From Thiobacillus denitrificans DSM 12475 (GTDB lineage Bacteria > Pseudomonadota > Gammaproteobacteria > Burkholderiales > Thiobacillaceae): a stretch of DNA of 64,000 nucleotides. The notes under the pieces are model-generated. The model made no database searches and had not been told where the DNA came from. It saw nothing but the letters and a program-made list of their open reading frames with translations. Positions 1-8,436 of the stretch are shown here, piece by piece. The stretch's first letter is position 1, and every line of letters starts with the position of its first letter. The stretch spans positions 330,574-394,573 of the forward strand of contig NZ_AQWL01000002.1 in NCBI RefSeq assembly GCF_000376425.1. Direction: 5' to 3'. The position numbers and the translations under genes are program-made.

Positions 1-1279
1 CGGCGTTGGGTTTGCCCTGGCGCTGTAGCTGGCGGTTGCGCGCCACCTGCACGCGGGCGCGGATGGCGGCGCTGGGCTCGCCCGCAGCGGCCTGCATCAG
101 TTCGTCCTGCGTCAGCGCGGGCACGCTGACCTGGATGTCGATGCGGTCGAGCAGCGGCCCCGAAATGCGTGCGCGGTAACGCGCGATCTGGTCCGGGGTG
201 TCGCGGCAGGCCTGGGTGGGATGGCCGAGGTAGCCGCAGGGGCAGGGGTTCATCGCCGCCACCAGCTGGAAGCGCGCCGGGAAGTCGGCCTGCCGTGCCG
301 CGCGTGAAATGGTGATGTGGCCGGTTTCCAGCGGTTCGCGCAGCACTTCCAGCACCTGCCGCGAGAACTCCGGCAGCTCGTCGAGAAACAGCACGCCGTG
401 GTGCGCCAGCGAAATTTCGCCCGGGCGCGGATTGCCGCCGCCGCCCACCAGCGCCACCGCGGAGGCGGTGTGGTGCGGCGCGCGGAACGGGCGGCGCTGC
501 CAGTGCCGGTGCTGGAAACCGCCGTTGAGCGATTGCAGTGCGGCGGTTTCCAGCGCCTCGGTCTCGTCCATTGCCGGCAGGATGCCGGGAAAGCGCGCGG
601 CCAGCATCGACTTGCCGGTACCGGGCGGCCCCGCCAGCAGCACCGAATGACCGCCCGCCGCAGCGACTTCGAGCGCGCGCTTGGTGGCGGCCTGACCCTT
701 GACATCGGCAAAGTCGGGATAGTCCGGCGCAGGCGGCACGGCATCGGGTTCGGGTGTAGCGAGCGGGGCCTGCCCCGCGAGCCAGGCGCAGACATCGAGC
801 AGGCTGGCCGCTCCCAGTGCCTCGACCCCGCGGGCCAATGCCGCCTCGCTGGCCGATTGCGCGGGCAGCACCAGCTGCCGCTGCGCTGCGCGGGTGGCCA
901 GCGCCATCGCCAGTGCGCCGCGCACCGGGCGCAGTTCGCCGGTCAGCGCGAGTTCGCCGGCGAATTCGGCCTGCCCGAACTTGTCGGCGGGGATCTGCCC
1001 GGAGGCGGCGAGGATCGCCAGCGCGATTGGCAGATCGAAGCGCCCGGATTCCTTGGGAAGATCGGCCGGAGCGAGGTTGACCGTGATGCGCCGCGCCGGG
1101 AATTCGTAGCGTGCGTTCTGGATCGCCGCGCGCACGCGATCGCGCGCTTCCTTCACTTCGGTTTCGGGCAGGCCGACCAGCGTGAATGCCGGCAATCCGT
1201 TGGCGAGGTGCGCCTCGACCACGACCTCGGGCGCGTGCATGCCGTTTAACGCCCGGCTTTTGACGACGGCGACGGCCAT
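1..1279 (-). CDS. comM: YifB/ComM-family Mg-chelatase-like AAA+ ATPase, C-terminus cut by window edge
   Basis: About 426 codons are visible from ATG at 1279, and the C-terminus lies beyond base 1. The N-terminal ChlI-like region (residues 1-150, beginning [14 protein letters not shown]) is followed by a Walker A motif GPPGTGKS near residues 216-223 and a Walker [10 protein letters not shown]. The zinc-like C-x-C-G segment ([10 protein letters not shown]) typical of the family is also present. ComM is a branch-migration helicase that helps integrate DNA during natural transformation, and other YifB proteins are of unclear role. Family length is about 500 residues, so roughly 75 are missing. 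The next gene on the same strand, ubiK, ends 4 bases upstream of this start, so the two are probably cotranscribed. Confidence 0.93.
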   Translation of the reverse strand, partial: MAVAVVKSRALNGMHAPEVVVEAHLANGLPAFTLVGLPETEVKEARDRVRAAIQNARYEFPARRITVNLAPADLPKESGRFDLPIALAILAASGQIPADKFGQAEFAGELALTGELRPVRGALAMALATRAAQRQLVLPAQSASEAALARGVEALGAASLLDVCAWLAGQAPLATPEPDAVPPAPDYPDFADVKGQAATKRALEVAAAGGHSVLLAGPPGTGKSMLAARFPGILPAMDETEALETAALQSLNGGFQHRHWQRRPFRAPHHTASAVALVGGGGNPRPGEISLAHHGVLFLDELPEFSRQVLEVLREPLETGHITISRAARQADFPARFQLVAAMNPCPCGYLGHPTQACRDTPDQIARYRARISGPLLDRIDIQVSVPALTQDELMQAAAGEPSAAIRARVQVARNRQLQRQGKPNA

Positions 1280-1283
1280 TTTT

Positions 1284-1547
1284 TTATTCTTCTTCGCGCT
1301 GCTGTTTTTCCAGTTCGGCCAGGCGAGCTTCCAGCTGCGCGAGCTTTTCGCGGGTGCGCGCCAGCACTTCGGCCTGCACGTCGAATTCCTCGCGGCTCAC
1401 CATGTCGAGCTTGCCGAGCATTGAGGTGACGCCGGCCTTGAGGTTCTGCTCGATGTCCTTCGCCGGTGACTGCTTGAGTACATCGCCCAGCTTGCCGACC
1501 AGGTCGTTGATGAATGCGGGGGTGGGAAATTTCGGATTCGGGTTCAT
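1284..1547 (-). CDS. ubiK: UbiK/YqiC-like accessory factor (BMFP coiled-coil protein)
   Basis: The product is 87 residues from the ATG giving [10 protein letters not shown]. An upstream in-frame ATG at 1577 would add ten residues, but the downstream start fits the family better. The N-terminal half is amphipathic ([14 protein letters not shown]) and the C-terminal half is a strongly charged coiled coil (residues about 48-87, ending in KQQREEE). Family knowledge: UbiK binds UbiJ and is an accessory factor for aerobic ubiquinone synthesis. It is also called a membrane-fusogenic BMFP protein. It sits directly upstream of the comM-like gene, an order I regard as common in proteobacteria. Confidence 0.85.
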   Translation of the reverse strand: MNPNPKFPTPAFINDLVGKLGDVLKQSPAKDIEQNLKAGVTSMLGKLDMVSREEFDVQAEVLARTREKLAQLEARLAELEKQQREEE

Positions 1548-1617
1548 GGCGCTCTCCAGTAACCGGAGAGTGTACAAGCACTGCGTCTATCCAGCGCAGA
1601 ACCAGGCTGTGGCGTGC

Positions 1618-1634
1618 AGCACAAAGAGGGTGCA
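1618..1634 (+). promoter_or_regulatory. NtrC-like enhancer site I
   Basis: The half-sites GCAC and GTGC are separated by seven bases (GCAC at 1619-1622, GTGC at 1630-1633), with A on both outer flanks. This is the GCAC-N7-GTGC layout of enterobacterial NtrC sites. Its centre (1626) is about 128 bases upstream of the predicted start of the sigma-54 promoter at 1728-1743. Confidence 0.6.
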
Positions 1635-1648
1635 TGGCGTTTTCATGA

Positions 1649-1665
1649 CGCACCACGAAAGTGCA
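1649..1665 (+). promoter_or_regulatory. NtrC-like enhancer site II
   Basis: GCACCA at 1650-1655 and GTGCA at 1661-1665 give GCAC-N7-GTGC and a close fit to the NtrC consensus. Its centre (1657) is 31 bases from that of site I, about three helical turns. This puts the two dimers on one face of the DNA, as in the classic glnA enhancer. Confidence 0.65.
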
Positions 1666-1727
1666 GTCTATGCCCGATTGCATAAGTTTATTAATTCAAC
1701 TGTCTGTTTTTTAAATGAAATTTAGTC

Positions 1728-1743
1728 TGGCACAGCTTGTGCT
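1728..1743 (+). promoter_or_regulatory. sigma-54 (-24/-12) promoter for the torF-glnK-amtB operon
   Basis: TGGCACAGCTTGTGCT has the invariant GG (1729-1730) and GC (1741-1742) at the required spacing. It matches the RpoN consensus TGGCAC-N5-TTGCW at all but one informative base. Transcription should start near 1754, leaving a leader of about 36 bases before ATG 1790. Two NtrC-like sites lie upstream and nitrogen genes lie downstream, so nitrogen-limitation control is a strong inference. Confidence 0.85.
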
Positions 1744-1789
1744 GCATGAGTGGAGCAATCTTGCGCGCCCTCAATTCGGGAGACATTTC

Positions 1790-2877
<1,088 letters not shown>

Positions 2878-2887
2878 GGAGTTGACC

Positions 2888-4303
2888 ATGAAAAAGCTAT
2901 TCGCTTCGTTGGGCCTGATGTGTGTCCTGTGGTCTCCCGGCCTGGCGCTGGCGCAGGATGCGGCAGCCCCGGTGGAAGAATTCGCAGTGGCCGCAACGGT
3001 GGAGTCCGTTGCCACGGAAGCAGCGGTTGCTGCGGCCGCGCCTGCCGCAGAAGCCGCGGCGCCGGTGCCCGACAAGGGCGACACCACCTGGATGATGGTG
3101 TCCACGCTGCTGGTGATCCTGATGATCGTTCCGGGCGTGGCACTGTTCTACGGCGGCCTGGTGCGCGCCAAGAACATGCTGTCGGTGCTGACCCAGGTGA
3201 TGGCGATCTTCTGCCTGATCGCGATCCTGTGGGCGGTGTACGGCTACTCGCTGGCTTTTGGCGACGGCGGCGGCATGAACTGGGCGATCGGCGACCTGTC
3301 GAAACTGTTCCTCGCCGGCATCACCCCGGCCAGTACCGCGGCGACCTTCAGCGCCGGCGTTGTCATCCCCGAGTTCAGCTTCGTCGCCTTCCAGCTGACC
3401 TTCGCTGCCATCACCGTGGCGCTGATCGTCGGCGGCCTGGCCGAGCGGGTGAAATTCTCCGCGCTGCTGGTGTTCGCGCTGCTGTGGTTCACCTTCTCCT
3501 ACCTGCCGATCGCGCACATGGTGTGGGCGACCGGCGGCTACCTGTTCTCGAAGGGGGATCTCGACTTCGCGGGCGGCACCGTGGTGCACATCAACGCCGG
3601 CATCGCCGCGCTGGTCGGCGCCATCGTGCTCGGCAAGCGCATCGGCTACGGCCGCGACGCGATGCCGCCGCACAGCCTGCCGATGACCATGATCGGCGCC
3701 TCGTTGCTGTGGGTGGGCTGGTTCGGCTTCAACGCCGGCTCCAACCTCGAGGCCACCGGCGGCGCGGCGCTCGCCTTCATCAACACCATCCTCGCCACCG
3801 CCGCGGCGGGCCTGGCGTGGATGTTCGCCGAGTGGACGCTGCGCGGCAAGCCGTCGATGCTGGGGGTCGCATCCGGCGTGGTGGCGGGCCTGGTGGCGAT
3901 CACTCCGGCGGCCGGTCTGGTCGGCCCGATGGGAGGCATCGTGCTCGGTGCTATCGCTGGCGTGGTCTGCCTGTGGGGCGTCACCGGCCTGAAGAAGACG
4001 CTGGGCTACGACGACACCCTCGACGTGTTCGGCATCCACGGCATCGGCGGCATCATCGGCGCCATCGGCACCGGCATCTTCGTCTCGCCGGCGCTGGGCG
4101 GCGTCGGCGTGGCTGACTACTCGATGGCCGGCCAGGTGGTGACGCAGGCGACCGGCGTGCTGATCACCATTGTGTGGTCGGGCGTGGTGAGCCTGGTCGC
4201 GTTCAAACTGATCGACATGAGCATGGGTCTGCGCGTCAGCGAAGAGCAGGAACGCGAAGGTCTCGACACCGGCAGCCACGGCGAGCGGGCCTACACTCTC
4301 TAA
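2888..4303 (+). CDS. amtB: Ammonium transporter AmtB with cleavable signal and Ala-rich N-terminal extension
   Basis: The product is 471 residues. A signal peptide (MKKLFASLGLMCVLWSPGLALA) is followed by about 45 Ala/Val/Glu-rich residues. The Amt core of about 11 membrane segments then begins near DTTWMMVSTLL. Diagnostic Amt segments are visible: ALFYGGLVRAKNML, AGGTVVHINAGIAAL, LLWVGWFGFNAGS and the pore region DVFGIHGIGGIIGA. It conducts ammonium and is gated by GlnK, encoded 10 bases upstream. The signal peptide is normal for the AmtB/GlnK class, but the long low-complexity periplasmic tail is not. A strong terminator follows at 4328-4352. Confidence 0.96.
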   Translation: MKKLFASLGLMCVLWSPGLALAQDAAAPVEEFAVAATVESVATEAAVAAAAPAAEAAAPVPDKGDTTWMMVSTLLVILMIVPGVALFYGGLVRAKNMLSVLTQVMAIFCLIAILWAVYGYSLAFGDGGGMNWAIGDLSKLFLAGITPASTAATFSAGVVIPEFSFVAFQLTFAAITVALIVGGLAERVKFSALLVFALLWFTFSYLPIAHMVWATGGYLFSKGDLDFAGGTVVHINAGIAALVGAIVLGKRIGYGRDAMPPHSLPMTMIGASLLWVGWFGFNAGSNLEATGGAALAFINTILATAAAGLAWMFAEWTLRGKPSMLGVASGVVAGLVAITPAAGLVGPMGGIVLGAIAGVVCLWGVTGLKKTLGYDDTLDVFGIHGIGGIIGAIGTGIFVSPALGGVGVADYSMAGQVVTQATGVLITIVWSGVVSLVAFKLIDMSMGLRVSEEQEREGLDTGSHGERAYTL

Positions 4304-4327
4304 ACGCAGCTTTTCCCGTAGGAAGCG

Positions 4328-4352
4328 GGGCGCTCTGCGGAGCGCCCTTTTT
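4328..4352 (+). terminator. Rho-independent terminator after amtB
   Basis: An eight-base-pair GC-rich stem, GGGCGCTC with GAGCGCCC, has a TGCG tetraloop and is followed by five T. It closes the torF-glnK-amtB operon. Confidence 0.9.
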
Positions 4353-4499
4353 GCGCGCTCAGGCCAGGGGCAGTTCCGTTGGGGGGCGCAGGAAAGATGG
4401 CAGCGCGCAGGTGCTGAATCGGCTGAATCCTGCCGCGCTAAACCGATCATGCAAATTGGCCGCGGCGGACTCAATGCCGCCCTCTTCCCGGCCGGCCCG

Positions 4500-5171
4500 T
4501 CAGCCCGGCATTCCCAGCTCCGCGCAAAGCGTGTCCACCAGGCCTTTCAACCTGTCGACTTCCCCTTCCAGCCGCGCCACCTGGGCCTTGAGCGCGGCGA
4601 TCTCGCCCACGCCCGGGTTGGCGCCGGATTCGGCTGCCGGAGAAGCCGCGGTGGTCTCGATGGCCGGCGCGCCGTTGAGCAGATGGACCCAGCGATTCTC
4701 GCGCGAGCCCGGCTGACGCGGCAGCTCGGCCACCATGGCGCCGTCGGGCCGTTCGGCCAGCTCTTGCAGAAAAGCGTCCACCGCCGAGATGTCGGCGAAA
4801 CGGTGCAGGCGCTCGCAGTTGATGCGCAGTTCACCCACGGTCTGCGGGCCGCGCAGCATCAGCACGGTGAGCAGGGCGACGGACTGAGAGGGCAGGCGCA
4901 GGGCCTTTTCCATGTTGTGGGCGTAGCGGGTGACGCGGCCACCGCTGGATTCGACGACCAGGGCCGGCCCCCTGAGGTTGTCGATGGCGGCCTGCACCTC
5001 GGCCTCGCTGGCCTCGATGATGGGATGACGGCTGGTTTTCTGGTTGCAGCCGGCCACCAGGGCGTTGAGAGACAGCGGATAGGTATCGGGCACGGTGTGC
5101 TGCTTTTCGCAGAGCACGCCGAGGACGCGGGTTTCGAGCAGGGACAGGACGGGCAGGCGAAAGGCGGTCAT
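4500..5171 (-). CDS. YceH-family (DUF480) winged-helix protein
   Basis: The product is 223 residues from the ATG giving MTAFRLPVLSLLETRVLGVL. Earlier in-frame starts exist at 5201 and 5270 but add sequence without family similarity. The N-terminal domain shows the DUF480 signature (LCEKQHTVPDTYPLSLNAL, then CNQKTSRHP). The second winged-helix domain contains LMLRGPQTVGELR. The C-terminal 35 residues form a coiled coil (VARLEGEVDRLKGLVDTL). YceH structures are tandem winged helices of unknown function, possibly DNA-binding. The gene stands alone, converging on the amtB operon. Confidence 0.85.
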   Translation of the reverse strand: MTAFRLPVLSLLETRVLGVLCEKQHTVPDTYPLSLNALVAGCNQKTSRHPIIEASEAEVQAAIDNLRGPALVVESSGGRVTRYAHNMEKALRLPSQSVALLTVLMLRGPQTVGELRINCERLHRFADISAVDAFLQELAERPDGAMVAELPRQPGSRENRWVHLLNGAPAIETTAASPAAESGANPGVGEIAALKAQVARLEGEVDRLKGLVDTLCAELGMPG

Positions 5172-5517
5172 GGCAGGGACGGATGGTATCGGTCGGGTCA
5201 TTATGCCCCGCCGTGATGGAAACGTTTGCCGATGCTGCCTGGCGCCGGCTTGCTGTCGGAATCGGCTCATCTATATTGGTGAAATACGGCTGGCTGGCGC
5301 GGGGTTGCCGCTGAGCCATGCGGGCACGCCGACCCCATGAAAACCTTGGCATGTACGCCGGTTTTTCGGGAGCCGGGCCAGCCCGGCCCTGCCGATTGAA
5401 ACCGGGCGGCATGATGGCGCTTCGTGGCCGAAAGAGCGGGCGCGTTCCGTAGTGAAGCTGGGGCGCATCCAGTGGCGGCATACGAAATTACCCACGTTGT
5501 TTTTCAAGGAGCCGGCC
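5172..5517. other. Divergent intergenic region, no gene recognised
   Basis: These 346 bases separate the YceH-like gene (minus strand) from the Met-rich protein gene (plus strand) and must hold both promoters. Short open frames run through it, but none shows family similarity or a good ribosome site. A two-base-loop GC palindrome at 5372-5387 is too tight to be a hairpin. I could not assign a convincing -35/-10 pair. Confidence 0.5.
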
Positions 5518-5982
5518 ATGATGGCAATGCAACGCACCACCCTGATGTTCGCCCTCGCCGCAGCCCTGGCCATACCGGCCGCAGCGAGAGCCGAGCATGA
5601 GCACGACAGCGACCGCCCCGATACGGACGCGGCGCAGTCCCAGGGCACGAACGCGGCTGGCATGGCGTCCCTGCGTGAACGCATGGAGGAAATGCGCCGC
5701 ACCGAGGATCCCGCCAAACGCATGCAGTTGATGGAGGAGCAGATGTCGCAGATGGACGTCGTGATGAAGGGCATGGAGGTATCCGGCCCCATGGCCGGCA
5801 AAAAACCGGGCGGCATGGGCATGATGGGCGGCAGGGACTGCATGGGCACGATGGGCCATGGAATGAAGGGCGGCATGGGGGCGGCTGGTGACAGCGACAT
5901 GATGGCCAGGCGCATGGAAATGATGGAAAAACGCATGGACATGATGCAGCAGATGATGCAGATGAACATGCGCAAACCCTGA
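5518..5982 (+). CDS. Methionine-rich periplasmic protein, possible metal-binding
   Basis: The product is 154 residues. The signal peptide MMAMQRTTLMFALAAALAI to ARA is cleaved before EHEHD. The mature chain of about 129 residues holds roughly 29 methionines, with His and one Cys clustered in GGRDCMGTMGHGMKGG. Met/His-rich periplasmic proteins often bind Cu(I) or Ag(I), but I know no specific family for this one. Support comes from the context: a SHOCT membrane protein and the stub of a heavy-metal P-type ATPase follow in the same orientation. An AAGGAG ribosome site precedes the start. The function is inference. Confidence 0.75.
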   Translation: MMAMQRTTLMFALAAALAIPAAARAEHEHDSDRPDTDAAQSQGTNAAGMASLRERMEEMRRTEDPAKRMQLMEEQMSQMDVVMKGMEVSGPMAGKKPGGMGMMGGRDCMGTMGHGMKGGMGAAGDSDMMARRMEMMEKRMDMMQQMMQMNMRKP

Positions 5983-6049
5983 GGACGGAGCCGGGCAGGA
6001 GGCGGATGCAGGGCGCGCCCCGATGCGGCTGGGCTGAAGGAGGCAGGAT

Positions 6050-6262
6050 ATGCTTGGATTCGGGCACTACGGCATGGGGTGGGGGATGATTCTGGGATGG
6101 TTCTTTCCCCTGCTGCTGCTTGTTCTGCTCGGCCTGTATTTTGTTCGCGGCCAGGGTGATAAACCGAAGCGCACCGCGCTGGACATTCTGGAAGAGCGCT
6201 ATGCACGCGGCGAGATCGATCGCGACGAATTCCTGAAACGACGCGACGATCTGATGCAATAA
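6050..6262 (+). CDS. Small SHOCT-domain membrane protein
   Basis: The product is 70 residues. One strong transmembrane helix (about residues 12-33, WGMILGWFFPLLLLVLLGLY) is followed by a C-terminal SHOCT motif (ALDILEERYARGEIDRDEFLKRRDDL). Such proteins are frequent in metal-resistance and stress gene clusters and may mediate oligomerisation. An AAGGAGG ribosome site lies upstream. It stands between the Met-rich periplasmic protein and the truncated P-type ATPase stub. Confidence 0.85.
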   Translation: MLGFGHYGMGWGMILGWFFPLLLLVLLGLYFVRGQGDKPKRTALDILEERYARGEIDRDEFLKRRDDLMQ

Positions 6263-6270
6263 GCCTTGCC

Positions 6271-6453
6271 ATGGACCACGCCCGTCACCCCGCGCCAGAC
6301 ACGGGCCAGCCGCCACGTCCGGCAGCACCGTTCCGGCCGCTGTCCGGGGAAACGATTTACACCTGCCCGATGCATCCGGAAATCCGCCAGCCGGGCGCGA
6401 ACGGGTGCGGATTGCGGCCTGCGGGAGGCCATTCTGCTGCGTGGCCTTTTTAA
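6271..6453 (+). pseudogene. N-terminal stub of a heavy-metal (Cu-type) P1B ATPase
   Basis: Sixty codons begin MDHARHPAP and contain ETIYTCPMHPEIRQPG. This is the heavy-metal-binding domain that opens many copper-translocating P-type ATPases (usual form YTCPMHPEIRQ...CPKCGM). The second half of that domain is lost: the expected CPKCGMALEP reads NGCGLRPAGG, and the frame ends inside a terminator hairpin. None of the ATPase body (TGE, CPC, DKTG) is found in the window. The gene looks deleted after codon 45, leaving a relic behind the SHOCT gene. Confidence 0.75.
6426..6451 (+). terminator. Rho-independent terminator after the metal-associated patch
   Basis: AGGCCA (6426-6431) pairs with TGGCCT (6442-6447) and is followed by a T run to 6451. 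The truncated ATPase frame reads through it, as expected if a deletion joined the 5' stub to the end of a transcription unit. Confidence 0.65.
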
Positions 6454-6503
6454 TTGGGTGGCTTTTCGGTAGGCTTCGCGCTAATTACACGAAAACCAGC
6501 CCC

Positions 6504-7403
6504 ATGCATTTCAGCCCTGAAACCTTCCGCGCCTGGCCGACCAAGCGCATCACCCTGCTCGGCATGTCCGGTGTCGGCAAGACGCATATCTCGTCGATGC
6601 TGCGCGGTCACGACTGGTTCCATTTTTCCGGCGACTACCGCATCGGCACGCGCTATCTCGACGAGCCGATTCTGGATCTCATCAAACAGCAGGCGATGCA
6701 GGTGCCCTTCCTGCGCGACCTCCTGCGCAACGACTGGATCGACATCAAGAACAACATCAAGATCCACGATCTCGGCCCGGTGCTCACCTTCGTCGGCAAG
6801 CTCGGTGGACCGGGGTGGGGTGGCCTCTCGCTGGCCGAGTTCTCGCGCCGCCAGGCGGCGTATCGCGATGCCGAAATCGCCGCCATGCGCGACGTGCCGG
6901 GCTTTATCCGCAAGGGCCAGGAAATCTATGGCTATCCGCACTTCGTCAATGACGTCGGCGGCAGTCTGTGCGAGCTGGATGAACCCGGCGTGGTCGAGCT
7001 TCTGGCGGAGCACACGCTGATCCTCTACATCCAGACCACCACCCGCGAAGAGGAGGACACGCTGATCAAGCGCGCGCAGTCCGATCCCAAGCCGCTGTAT
7101 TTCCGCCCGGCTTTTCTGGCCGAGCACTTGCCGCTCTATCTCAGGGAAAAAGGCCTCGAATTCGTGGCCGAGGTCGAGCCGGACGATTTCGCGCGCTGGG
7201 TGTTCCCGCGCCTGTTCCATTCGCGCATTCCGCGCTACGAGGCGATCGCCCGGCCGCACGGCTACACGGTGACCTCGCAGGAGGTGGCGCAGGTGCGCGA
7301 CGAACGCGATTTCCTGGCGCTGCTGGAAGCGGCCATCGCAAGGAAAGCAACAGGGGCCGGGAGCCGGGAGCCAGGGAGGGCGAATGCCGCTGGTCGCGCA
7401 TAA
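6504..7403 (+). CDS. P-loop ATPase of unknown function upstream of metAS
   Basis: The product is 299 residues from ATG 6504. A Walker A motif GMSGVGKT lies at residues 20-27. A possible second motif is FVNDVGGSLCEL, and much of the chain looks like a nucleotide-kinase fold. No transmembrane segment is seen. I know this as a conserved ATPase without an assigned role. The last 20 bases overlap metAS, suggesting translational coupling and perhaps a link to methionine or sulfur metabolism. The C-terminal tail (ATGAGSREPGRANAAGRA) is encoded partly by a GGGAGCC repeat and is probably not conserved. Confidence 0.8.
   Translation: MHFSPETFRAWPTKRITLLGMSGVGKTHISSMLRGHDWFHFSGDYRIGTRYLDEPILDLIKQQAMQVPFLRDLLRNDWIDIKNNIKIHDLGPVLTFVGKLGGPGWGGLSLAEFSRRQAAYRDAEIAAMRDVPGFIRKGQEIYGYPHFVNDVGGSLCELDEPGVVELLAEHTLILYIQTTTREEEDTLIKRAQSDPKPLYFRPAFLAEHLPLYLREKGLEFVAEVEPDDFARWVFPRLFHSRIPRYEAIARPHGYTVTSQEVAQVRDERDFLALLEAAIARKATGAGSREPGRANAAGRA
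7354..7380. repeat. GGGAGCC heptamer repeat at a gene end
   Basis: GGGCC, GGGAGCC, GGGAGCC and AGGGAGGG run in tandem over 27 bases in the last codons of the P-loop ATPase gene, just before the metAS start. It is one of four low-complexity tandem repeats found at gene ends in this window (also 14912-14953, 31495-31520 and 32142-32170). Confidence 0.65.
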
Positions 7404-8436
7404 CGCCCTGCCCACTTTCGACCGCCTGCGCCGCGACGGCATGACGGTGCTGGAGACCGGCCGCGCGGCCCGGCAGGAAATCCGCGAGCTGCACGTCGGC
7501 CTGCTGAACATGATGCCGGATGCCGCGCTGGAGGCGACCGAGCGGCAGTTCTACCGGCTGGTCGGCGAATCCAACCCGATCGCGCAGTTCTACATGCATC
7601 CCTTCACCCTGCCGACGCTGCCGCGCGGCGATGCAGCACAGGGGCACATCGCACAGTTTTACGAAAGCTTCGACGCCATCCGCGAGAAGGGACTGGATGC
7701 GCTCATCATCACCGGCGCCAACGTCAGCCATCCCAACCTCGCCGACGAACCGTTCTGGCAGCCGCTGATCGAAGTGATCGACTGGGCCTGGGACAATGTC
7801 ACCTCGACCCTGTGCTCGTGCCTCGCCACTCATGCGGTGATGCAGTTCCGCCACGGCCATGCGCGGGTGAAGCAGGCGGAGAAGGTATGGGGCGTGTTCG
7901 AGCATCGCGTCACCGACGGCCGCCATCCGCTGGTGGCCGACGTCAATACCCGCTTCGACGTGCCGCATTCGCGCTGGAACGACGTCTCGCGCGCGCAGTT
8001 CGAGGCGGCGGGGGTCAAAGTGCTGGTCGAAAGCGCGGAAGCGGGCGTACATCTGGCGGTGAGCCATGACGGCCTGCGCACCGTGTTCTTCCAGGGGCAT
8101 CCCGAATACGACACCATTTCCCTGCTGAAGGAATACAAGCGCGATCTGCTGCTCGCCGCCGCCGGCAAGCTGCCGGCGTTGCCGCCGTTTCCGGTACGCT
8201 ATTTCGGCCGTCAGGCGCAGGCACTGCTGGACGAGTTCGGCAGCCGCATGCAGGCGGGCGAGGCGCTGGCTTTCCCCGAAGCGCACCTGCTGCCGCTGCT
8301 CGACAACACCTGGCACGATACCGCCGAGGCTGTGATCGGCAACTGGATCGGCTGCGTCTACCAGGTCACCCACCGCGAACGCAGCCTGCCTTTCATGCCG
8401 GGCATCGATCCCGATAATCCATTGGGCCTGGAGTGA
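7384..8436 (+). CDS. metAS: Homoserine O-acyltransferase, MetA/MetAS family
   Basis: The product is 350 residues. It activates homoserine in methionine synthesis by transferring succinyl (or acetyl) from CoA. By alignment from memory with E. coli MetA, the nucleophile is Cys146 in STLCSCLATHA, and His239 and Glu241 lie in FQGHPEYD. The GLLNMMP segment near residues 40-45 is a family hallmark. At the position thought to decide acyl donor (Gly in succinyl, Glu in acetyl enzymes) this protein seems to have Ser in TGANVSHP, so the donor is not settled. The start overlaps the upstream ATPase gene. The stop shares GTGA with the next gene. Confidence 0.92.
   Translation: MPLVAHNALPTFDRLRRDGMTVLETGRAARQEIRELHVGLLNMMPDAALEATERQFYRLVGESNPIAQFYMHPFTLPTLPRGDAAQGHIAQFYESFDAIREKGLDALIITGANVSHPNLADEPFWQPLIEVIDWAWDNVTSTLCSCLATHAVMQFRHGHARVKQAEKVWGVFEHRVTDGRHPLVADVNTRFDVPHSRWNDVSRAQFEAAGVKVLVESAEAGVHLAVSHDGLRTVFFQGHPEYDTISLLKEYKRDLLLAAAGKLPALPPFPVRYFGRQAQALLDEFGSRMQAGEALAFPEAHLLPLLDNTWHDTAEAVIGNWIGCVYQVTHRERSLPFMPGIDPDNPLGLE

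Noticed and set aside
2897-4474. Long minus-strand open frame (525 codons) opposite amtB
   Set aside because: It is the antisense of a firmly identified amtB and is His/Gln/Arg-rich low-complexity, the usual shadow of GC-rich coding DNA.
5372-5387. GCCGGGC-CA-GCCCGGC as a terminator
   Set aside because: The two-base loop cannot form a normal hairpin and no T run follows.
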